Shown here piece after piece: positions 41,696-49,584 of a stretch of 64,000 nucleotides of DNA. The position numbers and the translations under genes were made by a program. Numbering within the stretch: position 1 is the stretch's first letter; each line of letters starts with the position of its first letter. Source of the DNA: DATFFO01 sp963744905 (GTDB lineage: Bacteria > Actinomycetota > Acidimicrobiia > Spongiisociales > ZC4RG35); the NCBI GenBank assembly GCA_963744905.1, contig CAVUUV010000010.1, positions 71,684-135,683 on the forward strand, written 5' to 3'. The notes beneath the pieces are model-generated. The model searched no databases and was not told where the DNA came from. It saw only the letters and a list, made by a program, of their open reading frames with translations.

Positions 41696-41968
41696 ATGGA
41701 TGATTTTCCCGTCAAGCTGGCCGCCTTCCTGGAGACCACCGCCAACAAGATTCGGTCGCTCACGGTCGATAAGGCCGCCAAGGCGGTGCGGCTGACCACC
41801 CTGGGTCTCATTGCGCTCACGCTGGCTCTGATGGCACTGATCTTCCTGTTTCTCACCATCTATGGGGCGTTGGAGATTCCGCTGGGTGAGTGGGGGGCCC
41901 TGGCGGTCTTGGCGGGACTATTCGCCCTCGGTGGAGCGTTTATGTGGCTGAAGCGAAGTAAGGATTGA
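41696..41968 (+). CDS. Small two-helix membrane protein
   Basis: This 90-residue protein has an amphipathic N-terminus (FPVKLAAFLETTANKIRSLT) and two hydrophobic helices (LIALTLALMALIFLFLTIYG and ALAVLAGLFALGGAFMWL). It resembles phage-holin superfamily membrane proteins found beside actinobacterial sigM/trxB clusters. The frame is open to 41498, but that part lies within the anti-sigma gene. It ends seven bases before trxB and is probably cotranscribed with it. Confidence 0.75.
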   Translation: MDDFPVKLAAFLETTANKIRSLTVDKAAKAVRLTTLGLIALTLALMALIFLFLTIYGALEIPLGEWGALAVLAGLFALGGAFMWLKRSKD

Positions 41969-41974
41969 ACGGGG

Positions 41975-42901
41975 ATGCCCACAGAGAAACTGATCATCAT
42001 CGGGAGCGGGCCGGCCGGATTGACCGCGGCCCTCTATGCGGCCCGGGCCGACCTCGAGCCCCTCGTCTTCGAGGGGTTCGCCGCCGGCGGCCAGCTCATG
42101 ATCACCACCGACGTGGAGAACTACCCGGGTTTCCCCGACGGGATTCTCGGACCCGAGCTCATGGACCAGTTCCGCAAGCAGGCGGAGCGTTTCGGAGCCC
42201 GGCTTCAGACTGTCGACGTGGACCGCGTGGACCTCTCCTCCCACCCCTTCGGCGTGTGGGTGGGCGGTGACGAATACCGCGCCGAGGCGATCATCGTCGC
42301 CACCGGTGCGGAGGCCAAGTGGCTCGGCATACCGGGAGAGAAGAAACTCACCGGTAGAGGAGTCTCCGCCTGCGCCACCTGCGACGGGTTCTTCTTCAGG
42401 GACAAGGAACTGGTGGTGGTAGGGGGTGGTGACACCGCCATGGAGGAGGCTACGTTCCTGACCAAGTTCGCCTCGAAAGTCACCATCGTCCACCGCCGCG
42501 ACGAGTTTCGGGCCTCCAAGATCATGGCCGCCCGTGCCCTGGATAATCCCAAGATCGACGTGATCTGGAACGCGGTCGTGTCCGAGATCCACGGTGAGGA
42601 AGGCGTGACTTCGGTCACCCTGACCGACACCGTCACGGGTGAGACCCGTCTCTTCGAGACTGACGGGGTCTTCGTAGCCATAGGCCACGCCCCCACTACC
42701 GGGCTGTTCGAGGGCCAACTGGAACTGGACAAGGCGGGCTACATCGTTTTGGCGGACGGGGTCTCCACCCGCACATCGGTGGAGGGCGTATTCGCCTCGG
42801 GAGACGTGGCGGACTCGTACTATCGCCAGGCGGTCACCGCCGCCGGGACGGGATGCCGGGCAGCCATCGACGCCGAGCGTTGGCTGGCCGCACAGGAATG
42901 A
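41975..42901 (+). CDS. trxB: Thioredoxin reductase
   Basis: This 308-residue flavoprotein has the FAD site IIGSGPAGLTAALYAARA, the redox pair in SACATCDGFFF, the NADPH site VVVGGGDTAMEEATFL and the closing GVFASGDVADSYYRQAV. It reduces thioredoxin with NADPH. The next gene encodes its substrate, 49 bases downstream. Both match the order beside the origin in mycobacteria. Confidence 0.97.
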   Translation: MPTEKLIIIGSGPAGLTAALYAARADLEPLVFEGFAAGGQLMITTDVENYPGFPDGILGPELMDQFRKQAERFGARLQTVDVDRVDLSSHPFGVWVGGDEYRAEAIIVATGAEAKWLGIPGEKKLTGRGVSACATCDGFFFRDKELVVVGGGDTAMEEATFLTKFASKVTIVHRRDEFRASKIMAARALDNPKIDVIWNAVVSEIHGEEGVTSVTLTDTVTGETRLFETDGVFVAIGHAPTTGLFEGQLELDKAGYIVLADGVSTRTSVEGVFASGDVADSYYRQAVTAAGTGCRAAIDAERWLAAQE

Positions 42902-42950
42902 GTCGGGGTCGGAGGCGGTTGGCCCGAGTATCACCAAGAAAAGGAGAATC

Positions 42951-43271
42951 ATGAGCGACATCCAGACACTCACCGACGCCAGCTTCGACGAGGCCATCTC
43001 CGGGGAGACCCCGGTGCTGGTGGACTTCTGGGCCGAATGGTGCGGCCCCTGCAAGCTGATAGCACCCGTCCTGGAAGAAATTGCCAAAGAGACCGACAGC
43101 ATCGCCATCGCCAAACTCAACATCGACGAGAATCCCCGCTCTCCGGCCCAGTTCGACGTGATGAGCATCCCCACGCTGATCGTCTTCCAGGAGGGAGTCG
43201 AGAAGAAGCGGATCGTCGGTGCGCGGCCCAAGTCCAACATGCTCCAGGAGTTGGGCGAGTTCCTCTCCTGA
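42951..43271 (+). CDS. trxA: Thioredoxin
   Basis: This 106-residue protein has the active site FWAEWCGPCKLIAPVLEE and the cis-Pro in FDVMSIPTLIVF. It is a general dithiol reductant, regenerated by TrxB from the previous gene. AAAAGGAG lies seven bases before the ATG. Length and motifs are standard. Confidence 0.97.
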   Translation: MSDIQTLTDASFDEAISGETPVLVDFWAEWCGPCKLIAPVLEEIAKETDSIAIAKLNIDENPRSPAQFDVMSIPTLIVFQEGVEKKRIVGARPKSNMLQELGEFLS

Positions 43272-43338
43272 TCTCCTAGAGTTCCCGACTGCCCGGCCCC
43301 GTCTGCGCTCCAGCGGGCAGGTGTGGCAGCATTGAAGG

Positions 43339-44319
43339 ATGCGGCTCTACCGGCTCAACGACTCCGGCGAGCCGATCCGGGACATCCAGGATCGGCTACT
43401 GGGTTTGGGGTTGAGCACCCTTCCCGACCCCTCGGGCGAGTTCGGAGAGGCGACCCGGGCCGCGGTGGCCAGCTTTCAGGAGTCACGGGGTCTGGCGGTG
43501 GACGGGATTGTCGGTCCCGACACCTGGCGCGCTCTGTATGAAGCCGGTTATCGCCTGGGGGACCGACTGCTGTTCTACAGGCGCCCGATGATGCGGGGGG
43601 AGGACGTGGCCGAGCTGCAGAGTCGGCTCAACGGTCTCGGCTTCGACGCCGGCAAGGTCGACGGCATCTTCGGTCCTGACAGCCAACGAGCCGTTCTCGA
43701 GTTCCAGCGCAACCGCCATCTTCCAGAAGATGGAAAAGCGGGCCCGGGCGTGATCACCGAGATCCGCCTGGTAACCCGGGCCACGATCCGGGCGGGCCGG
43801 GAGGCAGTCCGGGAGCTGGAATGGCTGCGTTGTCGACCCGGGACTCTGGTCGGATCGCGGATCTACGTTGATGCCGCCTGTCGCTCCGAGCACGAGGCGG
43901 CAGCGGCCTGGGGGGCCGCCTCGAGCATGGCCATCGCACTCCAGGAGCGAGGCGGCGTCCCCCTCCTCTCCCGCAGTCACGACGTGCACCTACCCGAACG
44001 CCTGCGCGCCCAGCGGGCCAACCGTCTCGCCGCCGAGATCATCGTCTCCATCGGCCTGAGCGAGGGCCCGGCCGCTGTCTACTACTTCCAGTCCGGCCAC
44101 AGCCGCAGTGAAGCCGGTGTCCTCCTCGCCGCCGCCATCGCACCTCACCTGGACGGAACCGTTCAGGGTCGGGCCACACCGATGCTCAAGGAGACCCGGG
44201 CTCCGGCAGTGGTGATCGAGGCGCCGGGGCTGTCCGAGAAGACCGGTGTGGCGATCGTTGACGGTATCGAGGAGTTCTTCCTGGCCGGCCAGGTAGATCA
44301 GGTGAAGAACCGGCGGTAG
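43339..44319 (+). CDS. cwlM: CwlM-like protein: two peptidoglycan-binding repeats and degenerate amidase
   Basis: This 326-residue protein has two PG_binding_1 repeats (FGEATRAAVASFQESRGLAVDG and FGPDSQRAVLEFQRNRHLPEDG). An amidase_3-like domain starts at about 165. Its first zinc site, normally DPGHGG, reads YVDAACRSEHEA, so the His is gone. No signal peptide is present. Mycobacterial CwlM, in the same place, is a cytosolic regulator of MurA rather than an amidase; the same is likely here. The 3' end overlaps convergent parB by 22 bases. Confidence 0.88.
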   Translation: MRLYRLNDSGEPIRDIQDRLLGLGLSTLPDPSGEFGEATRAAVASFQESRGLAVDGIVGPDTWRALYEAGYRLGDRLLFYRRPMMRGEDVAELQSRLNGLGFDAGKVDGIFGPDSQRAVLEFQRNRHLPEDGKAGPGVITEIRLVTRATIRAGREAVRELEWLRCRPGTLVGSRIYVDAACRSEHEAAAAWGAASSMAIALQERGGVPLLSRSHDVHLPERLRAQRANRLAAEIIVSIGLSEGPAAVYYFQSGHSRSEAGVLLAAAIAPHLDGTVQGRATPMLKETRAPAVVIEAPGLSEKTGVAIVDGIEEFFLAGQVDQVKNRR

Positions 44320-45152
44320 ATCCGCTCCAGATCCTCCAGCGAACCGAAGGAGATCTCCACCCGCCCCCGATGGTTCCTGTAACGGATCTTGACCTTGGAG
44401 TCGAGTTGTTGGCGCAGTCGCTGCTCCAGTTCGATTATCTCCACCGGACGGACCTCACGGATCCTGGGCGCGGGCTCGGTCTTGCTTTCGCCCCGGGCCC
44501 GGACCGCTTCTTCGACCTGGCGGACCGACCAGCCCTCCTCCACGGCCCTCCGGGCCACATGCTCGGCGTAAGCCCGGTCCTCCACGGCCAACAGGGCCCG
44601 GGCGTGACCGGCCATCAGCTCTCCCCGTTCCACCATCCCCTGGATGACGGCGGGCAACTGCAGCAGTCGCAGGGTGTTGCTCACCGCCGGCCGGCTCTTA
44701 CCCACCGCCGAGGCGACCTGGTCATGGGTCATACCGTGTTCTTCCAGGAGCTGGTGATAGGCGGCCGCCTCCTCCAGTGGGCTCAGATCCTCCCGCTGCA
44801 GGTTCTCGATCAGAGCGGCCGTCAGGCTCCCCCGGTCGTCGGAGGTCCGCACCACGGCTGGAATCTGTGTCAACCCGGCCCGTCGCGCCGCCCGCCAGCG
44901 CCTTTCGCCGGCGATGAGGGTGAAACTGCCGTCTTCCCGGGGTCGAACCACCACCGGCTGGAGCACCCCCACCTCCCCGATCGAGGCCGCCAACTCGTCG
45001 AGGGCAGTGGCATCGAAGGCGGAGCGGGGTTGATGAGGGTTGGGCGCCACGTCGTCGATGTTGATGTGACGGAACTCCTCTCCCCCGCCGTCACCGGAGG
45101 GGATGAGTGATTCCAGTCCCCTTCCCAGTCCCGATCTTCTGGCGGCCATCAT
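44298..45152 (-). CDS. parB: Chromosome partitioning protein ParB
   Basis: This 284-residue ParB has the N-terminal ParA-contact tail (ARRSGLGRGLESLI), the CTP-binding ParB domain (NPHQPRSAFD, LQPVVVRP, LIAGERRWRAARRAGL, ALIENLQREDLSPLEEA). The parS-reading helix-turn-helix is THDQVASAVGKSRPAVSNTLR, and a C-terminal dimer domain follows. It clamps DNA at parS and loads condensin. Two consecutive ATGs (45152, 45149) are possible starts. It follows parA by seven bases; two parS sites lie 1.4 kb upstream. Confidence 0.96.
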   Translation of the reverse strand: MMAARRSGLGRGLESLIPSGDGGGEEFRHINIDDVAPNPHQPRSAFDATALDELAASIGEVGVLQPVVVRPREDGSFTLIAGERRWRAARRAGLTQIPAVVRTSDDRGSLTAALIENLQREDLSPLEEAAAYHQLLEEHGMTHDQVASAVGKSRPAVSNTLRLLQLPAVIQGMVERGELMAGHARALLAVEDRAYAEHVARRAVEEGWSVRQVEEAVRARGESKTEPAPRIREVRPVEIIELEQRLRQQLDSKVKIRYRNHRGRVEISFGSLEDLERIYRRFFT

Positions 45153-45159
45153 TTACCTC

Positions 45160-45942
45160 TCAGTCCAGTCCATGGCGGCGACGGAACTCGCGGGCCATCT
45201 CCCGGTAGGCAATGGCACCCCGGCTCATTCCGTCGAACGCCTCGATCGGCTCACCGAATGAAGGGGCTTCGGACAGACGCACCGACCTGGGGATGATCGT
45301 CCTGTAGACCACCTCGCCGAAGTGCTCCCGGACCTGGTCCGCCACGTCCTTGGCGAGACGGGTGCGGGCGTCATACATAGTCAGCACCACCCCGCCCACC
45401 TCCAGGTCCGGGTTGAGATTGGCCCGGACCAGGTTCACGTTGCGCAACAACTGGGTCAGGCCCTCCAGGGCGTAGTACTCACATTGGATCGGGATCATTA
45501 CCTCGTCTGCCGCCGCCAGGGCATTGACCGTGAGCAAGCCCAGGGAGGGTGGACAGTCGACCAGGACCACCTGGAACTCTCCCGCTATCCCCTTGAGGGC
45601 GTTGGCCAGGCGCTTCTCGCGGCTGAACACCGAGACCAGTTCTATCTCCGCCCCGGCTAGATCGAGTGTGGCCGGCACCACGAACAGGTCCCGCACGCTG
45701 CTAGGCTCGATAGCGTCTTCTAGTGGAAACTCCTTCAAAAGAACGTCATATATCGAGTGGGCGATACCGGACCGGTCCAGACCCAGTCCCGAGGTGGCGT
45801 TGCCCTGGGGGTCGAGATCCACCAGCAGCACCCGGACTCCCTGCAGGGCCAATCCGGCCGCCAGGTTGATGGCAGTGGTGGTCTTGCCTACCCCGCCCTT
45901 CTGATTGGCCAGGGCAATGATTCGGGAGGAAGAGTCGGTCAC
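45160..45942 (-). CDS. parA: Chromosome partitioning ATPase ParA (Soj)
   Basis: This 260-residue P-loop ATPase has the deviant Walker A ANQKGGVGKTTTAINLA, the LLVDLDPQGNATSGLG loop and VLVDCPPSLGLLTVNALAA. It binds DNA non-specifically as a dimer and moves ParB-parS complexes. GTG 45942 is chosen because it overlaps the rsmG stop (GTGA) and gives the usual short N-terminus; a GTG at 45966 is possible. ParB follows directly. Confidence 0.96.
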   Translation of the reverse strand: MTDSSSRIIALANQKGGVGKTTTAINLAAGLALQGVRVLLVDLDPQGNATSGLGLDRSGIAHSIYDVLLKEFPLEDAIEPSSVRDLFVVPATLDLAGAEIELVSVFSREKRLANALKGIAGEFQVVLVDCPPSLGLLTVNALAAADEVMIPIQCEYYALEGLTQLLRNVNLVRANLNPDLEVGGVVLTMYDARTRLAKDVADQVREHFGEVVYRTIIPRSVRLSEAPSFGEPIEAFDGMSRGAIAYREMAREFRRRHGLD

Positions 45943-46556
45943 GATGACGTAATCATACGAAGCCACACGGTCCGGTCAAGGATCCCCCGCTCCACCTCCA
46001 CCACGACCTCCCCGGAGGCGGCCTCGGGTGGCGCCCGGTGCGATCCCCCGATCACCATCGTTCCCCCTGGAGAAAGAAGCCGTAGCCCCCATCCCCGCAC
46101 CGCTTCGGGTGGCGCCGCTGCCCGGGCCACGACCATGTCGAACCCACCGGAGACGGCTCCGGCCTCGTCGCATACCGCCTCGACGTTGCCCAAATCGAGA
46201 ATTCGGATGGCGCGTCGGGCCAGGGTCACCCGTCGTTGCGAGCGGTCTACCAGAGTGACACGGGTCTCCGGCCACAGAATGGCGAGGGGAAGGCCGGGCA
46301 GGCCCACCCCGCTCCCCAGGTCGACCAGGGTGGAGGGCGGGTCGGGCGGGTCCCAGCCCCGGGCAAACAGGATCGAGTCGGCCAGGTGCCGTTCTTCGAT
46401 ACGACCCGCCTCGTTGGGCCCCAGACCACCGGCGGCGATCGCCTCCTCCGCCAGCCATTCTCCCAGACGGGCCAGTTGGAGCCGGCCCCGCTCCGTGAGA
46501 GGCCAACCGGTCCACATCGCCGCCCTGTCAAGTGCTTGCACTCCGTCAGGATACAA
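45939..46556 (-). CDS. rsmG: 16S rRNA 7-methylguanosine methyltransferase RsmG
   Basis: This 205-residue SAM-dependent methyltransferase has RIEERHLADSILFARG, the SAM-binding LVDLGSGVGLPGLPLAI, TLVDRSQRRVTLARRAI and MVVARAAAPPEAV. It methylates G527 (E. coli numbering) of 16S rRNA; loss gives low-level streptomycin resistance. The start is uncertain: TTG 46556 abuts a parS site, with GTG 46541 and an internal ATG as alternatives. It overlaps parA (GTGA). Confidence 0.93.
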   Translation of the reverse strand: MYPDGVQALDRAAMWTGWPLTERGRLQLARLGEWLAEEAIAAGGLGPNEAGRIEERHLADSILFARGWDPPDPPSTLVDLGSGVGLPGLPLAILWPETRVTLVDRSQRRVTLARRAIRILDLGNVEAVCDEAGAVSGGFDMVVARAAAPPEAVRGWGLRLLSPGGTMVIGGSHRAPPEAASGEVVVEVERGILDRTVWLRMITSS

Positions 46557-46570
46557 GTTTCACGTGAAAC
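46557..46570. promoter_or_regulatory. parS site 1
   Basis: GTTTCACGTGAAAC is the perfect 14-bp core of the conserved ParB-binding site. It directly precedes the rsmG start and lies in the parAB neighbourhood. Confidence 0.95.
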
Positions 46571-46616
46571 TCGAGGTTGGGGGGATTTGGAGTCCAGGCT
46601 CGACCCTCCATCTCGA

Positions 46617-46630
46617 GTTTCACGTGAAAC
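46617..46630. promoter_or_regulatory. parS site 2
   Basis: This is a second perfect GTTTCACGTGAAAC, exactly 60 bp from the first. It is followed by a short CCCCG/CGGGG stem (about 46632-46649) that may end the jag transcript. Confidence 0.95.
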
Positions 46631-46686
46631 GACCCCGCCCTGAGACGGGGCCGCGGCCAGAGGCTCAGCCGTGGTGGCGGAGCCGA

Positions 46687-47601
46687 CTACTCCTCCTCGG
46701 ATGAGTCACCCTGGTCGGATTCGTCCAGGGCGATGACTACATAACGCTTCGGTGCCTCACCCTCGGAATACGACCGAACTCCCTGCCGGGCCGCCACAGC
46801 ATCGTGGATCACTTTCCGATCCGACGCCGACATTGGCTCCAGCATCAGTTCACCGCCATCCTCCAGCACCTGATCGATCAACTCGCCGGCATAGATGGTC
46901 AAAGCCTGCCGTCGGCGCTCTGCATAACCGGCTATATCGATCCTCACCCGGGCCGAGTCCTGCACCGTGCGCTGGAGCATGGTTTTGGTCAGTTCGTGCA
47001 CTGCCTCCATCACCGCGCCACTGGTTCCCACCAGGGCCTCAGTCTGTTCCCCCACCACGTCGGCGATGACGATGTCGTCGTCCACCCGGGTCTCCACCCT
47101 GCCCTCGAGACCGAATGCAGATACCAGGCCGGCCAGAAAATCTCGAACCATGGGCTCCTGATCTCCTACCGACACCTCCTCCCGGTCGTCGACCTTCTTG
47201 GGACGATTGCCTTTGTCGCCCGCAGAGCGCCCAGACCTGCCCTTGCTCGCAGTGTTGCCTGAGCCCTGACCGGACCGGCCCGACCGACCGCCCTTCCCCC
47301 CGCCCTGACTGGCCTGGCTCTTGCCCTGATTGCCCTGGCTCCTGGCCTGTGGCTTACGCTGACGCTGGTCGCTGCTGCCCCCCGATTGTCCCTTTCCCCG
47401 CCGCGATTTCTTCGACTTCCCCGAGTCCCGTCTCTCCTCCACCCGCACGATGGCGTCCTGGCCTCCAAAACCCAGGAAACCCCGCTCAGGTTCCTGGATG
47501 ATCTGAATCTGGAGCCGATCCCGTTCGGCTATCCCCAACTCTTTGGCCGCGGCATCGATCGCCAACTCGACCGTCTTCGCCTTCACTTCAACGTACGCCA
47601 C
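46687..47601 (-). CDS. jag: Jag/KhpB RNA-binding protein
   Basis: This 304-residue protein starts with a Jag-N domain (YVEVKAKTVELAIDAAAKEL, GFLGFGGQDAIVRV). A linker of about 90 residues, rich in Lys, Arg, Ser, Gly and Gln (residues 60-145), follows. The KH domain (DDIVIADVVGEQTEALVG) and R3H domain (YAERRRQALTIYAGELID, RKVIHDAVAARQGV) come next. KhpB binds RNA and links to cell-division and elongation control. GTG 47601 with AAGGAG upstream is chosen; the frame is open further up within yidC. It follows yidC by one base. Confidence 0.93.
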   Translation of the reverse strand: MAYVEVKAKTVELAIDAAAKELGIAERDRLQIQIIQEPERGFLGFGGQDAIVRVEERRDSGKSKKSRRGKGQSGGSSDQRQRKPQARSQGNQGKSQASQGGGKGGRSGRSGQGSGNTASKGRSGRSAGDKGNRPKKVDDREEVSVGDQEPMVRDFLAGLVSAFGLEGRVETRVDDDIVIADVVGEQTEALVGTSGAVMEAVHELTKTMLQRTVQDSARVRIDIAGYAERRRQALTIYAGELIDQVLEDGGELMLEPMSASDRKVIHDAVAARQGVRSYSEGEAPKRYVVIALDESDQGDSSEEE

Positions 47602-47602
47602 C

Positions 47603-48457
47603 TCAACTCCTTCTCCGCCGGCGCTTTTTCGCTGAGCCCGGCTGTGGCTTCTTGGTCGGATTGTCGGCCGCCTTCCCGTCACCAGAGCCCCCCGAGGAGG
47701 GAGAGACGGTCTTCCCGTTTCCGGCACCACCCGTGGAGGGGCGGCCGTCCATACGGAAGATCAGTACTTGCTGGCCGAGTCGGAACAGGTTGGCCGTGGC
47801 CCAGTACATCACCAGACCGGCCGGAAAGCCCCAGGAGATGAACCCGATGAACAGCGGCATGATCTTGGTCACGGCCTGCTGGGCTCCGGCTCCACTACCC
47901 GACGGTGTCTCCTGCCCATAGGTCGAGTGCCAGGTCTGCACGTACTGGGTGGCCACCATCAGAACCATCATGAACAGGTAGGGGAGAGCGGTCACCCAAC
48001 TCTGACTGAAGGCTTGAGAGGGACTGACCGACATGTGCATCCCCAGGAAGGTGGTCGCATCCGAGTTGACCGCCTGGCCCAGGGCCGAGCCGCTTGGAAG
48101 AAACTGGGAGGGATCGCGCAACACCCGGAACAAGGCGAACCATATCGGCATCTGGACCAGCATCGGGAGCAGGCAGCCACCGGGGGAGGCCCCGGCCTCC
48201 TTCTGCACCCGCATCAGCTCCTTCTGCATCTTCTCCGGCTCGTCCTTGAGCTCCTTCTGAATCCGCTTTATCTCGGGCTGGACGGCCTGGAAGGCACGCG
48301 TGGCCCGGGTCTGTTTGAGCGTGAGCGGGAAAAGCAGGGCATTGATGACGATGGTCAGGAACACGATCCCCAGCCCGTAGGAGGGAATCAGGTCGTAGAA
48401 GAAGCTCAGCGTCGTGGCGAGAAGCTGCTGTAGTCCGTGCCAGAGTTGTGCCATCAC
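47603..48457 (-). CDS. yidC: Membrane protein insertase YidC
   Basis: This 284-residue Oxa1-family insertase has five membrane segments, including YGLGIVFLTIVINALLFPLT (with the coiled hairpin RIQKELKDEPEKMQKELMRV), GGCLLPMLVQMPIWFALFRV, WVTALPYLFMMVLMVATQYV and IMPLFIGFISWGFPAGLVMY. The hydrophilic groove Arg is in LTLKQTRATRAF. The C-terminal tail is strongly basic (KKRRRRRS), fitting ribosome contact. GTG 48457 and ATG 48454 both overlap the yidD stop. Confidence 0.96.
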   Translation of the reverse strand: MMAQLWHGLQQLLATTLSFFYDLIPSYGLGIVFLTIVINALLFPLTLKQTRATRAFQAVQPEIKRIQKELKDEPEKMQKELMRVQKEAGASPGGCLLPMLVQMPIWFALFRVLRDPSQFLPSGSALGQAVNSDATTFLGMHMSVSPSQAFSQSWVTALPYLFMMVLMVATQYVQTWHSTYGQETPSGSGAGAQQAVTKIMPLFIGFISWGFPAGLVMYWATANLFRLGQQVLIFRMDGRPSTGGAGNGKTVSPSSGGSGDGKAADNPTKKPQPGSAKKRRRRRS

Positions 48458-48687
48458 TCACCCCCGCCAGTTGGGACCGGGTCGTAACCACCTTCGTGGA
48501 AGGGGTGACAGCGGCCAAGCCGTCGTAACGCCAGCCACCCGCCACGCAGCAGCCCGAAGCGCTCGATGGCCTGCACCGCATAAGCCGAGCAGGTGGGCCG
48601 GTAGCGGCAGTTGACCCCCAGCGCAGGACTTACCAGTTTCTGGTAAATGCGGATCAGACCCACTGCCAGGGCGGAGAACGGATTCAC
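48454..48687 (-). CDS. yidD: Membrane protein insertion efficiency factor YidD
   Basis: This 77-residue protein has the whole YidD signature: IRIYQKLVSPALGVNCRYRP, TCSAYAVQAIERFG, GLLRGGWLALRRLGRCHP. It is a small peripheral membrane protein that assists insertion by YidC. GTG 48687 overlaps the rnpA stop (GTGA) and its stop overlaps the yidC start, giving a tightly coupled rnpA-yidD-yidC-jag string. Confidence 0.95.
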   Translation of the reverse strand: MNPFSALAVGLIRIYQKLVSPALGVNCRYRPTCSAYAVQAIERFGLLRGGWLALRRLGRCHPFHEGGYDPVPTGGGE

Positions 48688-49088
48688 GAGCCCGCCCGTT
48701 CCGTGGCGCGTCGGAGCCAGCCGCACAGGTCGGCGAAGGGTGCCTCGACTACCCGGCGATCGGCGATGATGACATAATCCATTGCTTGCTCCAGCGGTGT
48801 CTTGGCAAGTGCGTGCCGCAATCGACGCTTGGCCCGGTTCCTCGCTACCGAGTTCCCGACCGATCTCCCCACCACCAGGCCGGTCCTGATCGTATCGTCG
48901 AGACCCGGAGAGGTTACGACGGTCACTCCGCCCCGGCGAGCCCGGCGGCCATTGGCCAGCACCCTGCGGAAGTCGGACGAGCGGCGGAGTGCCTTGCGTT
49001 CAGACGGCGAGGCGCTTGCGTCCCTTGCGGCGTCGTGAACTGAGCACGGCTCGACCCGATCGGGTTTGCATGCGGTGTCGGAATCCAT
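48684..49088 (-). CDS. rnpA: Ribonuclease P protein component, overlapping rpmH
   Basis: RnpA is the protein subunit that helps RNase P RNA trim tRNA 5' ends. The conserved part begins SERKALRRSSDFRRVLANGR and includes GRSVGNSVARNRAKRRLRHA, the RNR motif, and DYVIIADRRVVEAPFADL. The only in-frame start is ATG 49088, which lies inside rpmH, so the two genes overlap by 89 bases in different frames. The product of 134 residues gains a roughly 28-residue N-terminal extension. GGAAG precedes this ATG. A similar long rpmH/rnpA overlap is known in Thermus. Confidence 0.9.
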   Translation of the reverse strand: MDSDTACKPDRVEPCSVHDAARDASASPSERKALRRSSDFRRVLANGRRARRGGVTVVTSPGLDDTIRTGLVVGRSVGNSVARNRAKRRLRHALAKTPLEQAMDYVIIADRRVVEAPFADLCGWLRRATERAGS

Positions 49089-49134
49089 GCTTGCGCTTCC
49101 GTCGGCGCACCTTGGGTTGATAGGTTCGTTTCAT
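49000..49134 (-). CDS. rpmH: 50S ribosomal protein L34
   Basis: This 44-residue, highly basic protein reads MKRTYQPKVRRRKRKHGFRH at the start and ends SSRRRKGRKRLAV, standard L34. It lies at the exit-tunnel side of the large subunit. It is the first gene leftwards of the dnaA intergenic region and overlaps rnpA by 89 bases. A promoter-like pair is visible at 49175-49204. The ATG lies directly after a weak GAAAGA purine stretch. Confidence 0.96.
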   Translation of the reverse strand: MKRTYQPKVRRRKRKHGFRHRMQTRSGRAVLSSRRRKGRKRLAV

Positions 49135-49174
49135 CAGAAAGATCGTCTGAGGTGGACAGGGGGACGACCTATGA

Positions 49175-49204
49175 AGGTTACGGAGACACCCCGGTCTATG
49201 TCAA
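49175..49204 (-). promoter_or_regulatory. Predicted rpmH promoter
   Basis: On the minus strand TTGACA (49204-49199) and TAACCT (49180-49175) are 18 bp apart, a near-consensus pair about 40 bases before the rpmH ATG. Confidence 0.6.
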
Positions 49205-49400
49205 AGGGAGACCACCTCGAGATCGGATCTGAGCAGGGTCGCGAAGAAAATTCTCGGGTCGCGAAAAGGAACCAAGCCCCTTCGGAGCGCAAGTCAACCT
49301 CCGGGAGGTCAGGAAGGGTCTGGCAAACACCCCCTTCACCTGGGAGTTTCAGATTCTCTCAGACTCCGTTCACCTCCCGACAAGATCGGTTTCCGCGCTC

Positions 49401-49430
49401 TTGACTCGACCGGGTTCAGGCTCGCATACT
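49401..49430 (+). promoter_or_regulatory. Predicted dnaA promoter
   Basis: TTGACT (49401-49406) and CATACT (49425-49430) are separated by 18 bp, about 155 bases before the dnaA ATG. The DnaA-box-like sites lie between this promoter and the gene. Confidence 0.5.
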
Positions 49431-49584
49431 TCCGCCCCGTCGCATACGGTCGGCAGCTCACTTCCCCCCTGGGCTCTGGTCGTACGCGCCTGAGAGGAGA
49501 AAGACCAGGGTCGATCGGGTTACCCACAGATGCATCCACACCTGTGGAAAAGCCGACTCGACACCAAACAGGGAAGGAGGTTCC

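Larger units (their letters stand above)
49135..49584. other. rpmH-dnaA intergenic region with DnaA boxes
   Basis: This 450-base non-coding region holds divergent promoters for rpmH and dnaA (given separately). Two DnaA-box-like 9-mers lie close to dnaA: TTACCCACA (49521-49529) and TGTGGAAAA (49544-49552, complement TTTTCCACA). GGGTCGCGAA occurs twice at about 49239-49265. The boxes probably serve dnaA autoregulation and may contribute to origin function. No gene is seen. Confidence 0.6.
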
